Shown piece by piece: positions 63,491 through 64,000 of a stretch of 64,000 bases of DNA (position 1 is the stretch's first letter; every line of letters begins with the position of its first letter). Made by a program: the position numbers and the translations under genes. The notes under the pieces were generated by a model. That model was not told where the DNA came from and searched no databases. It saw nothing but the letters and a program-made list of their open reading frames with translations. This DNA comes from Streptococcus suis YS56 (GTDB lineage: Bacteria; Bacillota; Bacilli; Lactobacillales; Streptococcaceae), in NCBI RefSeq assembly GCF_000440115.1, contig NZ_ALMY01000056.1, forward strand, positions 1 to 64,000. Direction: 5' to 3'.

Positions 63491-64000
63491 TCAGGGACAT
63501 TTAGCCCCATAAAGTGGAATTTGCTGGGTGATACAGTGTATATTCCCACCTCCTAGCAGGATGTCGCGGGCTGGTATGCCGACGACTTTTCTGGTTGGAA
63601 AAAGCTGCGCTAGGAGATGCAGTGCCTGCGCATCATGCTCATCATCAAACTGGGGCACCAGAACCGCACCGTTGCTGACGTAAAAATTCACATAGGAAGC
63701 CGCCAAGCGTTCTCCAACAGTCCTTTCTTCCTCCCCCGCTTCATAGACATAGCCTGGCAAATCCTCTTCTGTCACCAGAATGGGATGTTTGGGAATAGGC
63801 AGTTTGTGAATGGTTAACTTTCTGCCTTTGGCATCCACTTGCTCTTCTAAGTAGTCCAAATCAGCCTTGGACATGGCATACTGGGGGTCTGACTCATCAT
63901 CCGTCCAAGCTAAAACTATCTCAGCTGGGCCGACAAAGGCCGCAACATTGTCCACGTGTTCATTGGTTTCATCATTGAAAATTCCGTATGGAAGCCAGAG
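63491..64000 (-). CDS. aguA: Agmatine deiminase, C-terminal part
   Basis: The frame runs from the window edge to 63491 without a start (about 169 codons). [20 protein letters not shown] continues into [12 protein letters not shown], and the catalytic Cys is in [16 protein letters not shown], which fits AguA of the guanidino-modifying superfamily. It hydrolyses agmatine to N-carbamoylputrescine, the AguB substrate. The N-terminal part lies outside the window. Confidence 0.93.
   Translation of the reverse strand, partial: LWLPYGIFNDETNEHVDNVAAFVGPAEIVLAWTDDESDPQYAMSKADLDYLEEQVDAKGRKLTIHKLPIPKHPILVTEEDLPGYVYEAGEEERTVGERLAASYVNFYVSNGAVLVPQFDDEHDAQALHLLAQLFPTRKVVGIPARDILLGGGNIHCITQQIPLYGAKCP

Overview
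The window reads as chromosomal DNA of a low-GC streptococcus, almost certainly Streptococcus suis. The evidence is an intact IdeSsuis-type IgM protease whose catalytic cysteine falls at residue 195, a CiaRH two-component system, a streptococcal tmRNA tag (AKNTNTYALAA), an MntE exporter, and a dnaE-pfkA-pyk glycolysis/replication block. No CRISPR array, rRNA operon, prophage or conjugative element was seen.

Layout. 1-169: start of a dihydrofolate-reductase-like gene (cut by the window edge), then 360 bp of noncoding DNA with three related palindromes. 533-8338 (minus): a nucleoside salvage block, made of a BMP-type nucleoside ABC transporter, cytidine deaminase, deoxyribose-phosphate aldolase, pyrimidine nucleoside phosphorylase and a methyltransferase, divergent from coaA and rpsT. 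9938-11167: a transglutaminase-like lipoprotein gene split by one in-frame amber codon, followed by a MITE. 11453-19238 (minus): ciaRH, a small Gly/Met/Pro/Gln-rich exported protein, and the phosphate operon pstS-C-A-B-B-phoU. 19376-24750 (minus): rsmF, inositol phosphatase-like, UPF0223, spx, K+ channel, ribF, truB. 24800-30368 (minus): an accessory patch with a large AT-rich helicase-nuclease and a DUF2130 coiled-coil protein, joined directly to a decapitated DUF438/PAS gene. 30774-39815 (mostly plus): HAD hydrolase, pepT, a PadR-controlled DUF1700/DUF4097 envelope-stress-like cluster, MarR/DUF1304, a split ThrE-type exporter, mntE. 39996-45500 (minus): amino-acid ABC transporter, glmS with a cluster of NagR-like operators, a signal-peptidase-I homologue lacking both catalytic residues, and an SGNH esterase. 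45585-51408: DadA-like oxidase, a small secreted protein, a frameshifted secreted-protein gene and the IgM protease with 174-bp tandem repeats. 51569-57358 (minus): pyk, pfkA, dnaE. 57511-59384 (plus): GntR plus ABC exporter. 59432-64000: add, an IS200-like element, tRNA-Ser, ssrA, a VTT-domain membrane protein and the agmatine-catabolic aguB and aguA (cut by the window edge).

How it fits together. Nucleosides enter through BmpA/Nup and are deaminated, phosphorolysed and fed as deoxyribose-phosphate into glycolysis, with a cre-like site over the operon promoter. Several loci face the host or envelope stress: CiaRH, IdeSsuis, the DUF4097 cluster and two secreted small proteins. The parts most likely to repay attention are the helicase-nuclease/DUF2130 pair, the catalytically dead signal peptidase homologue beside glmS, and the structured leaders of ciaRH, glmS and the nup genes. 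Assignments rest on motif reading by eye; no similarity search was run.
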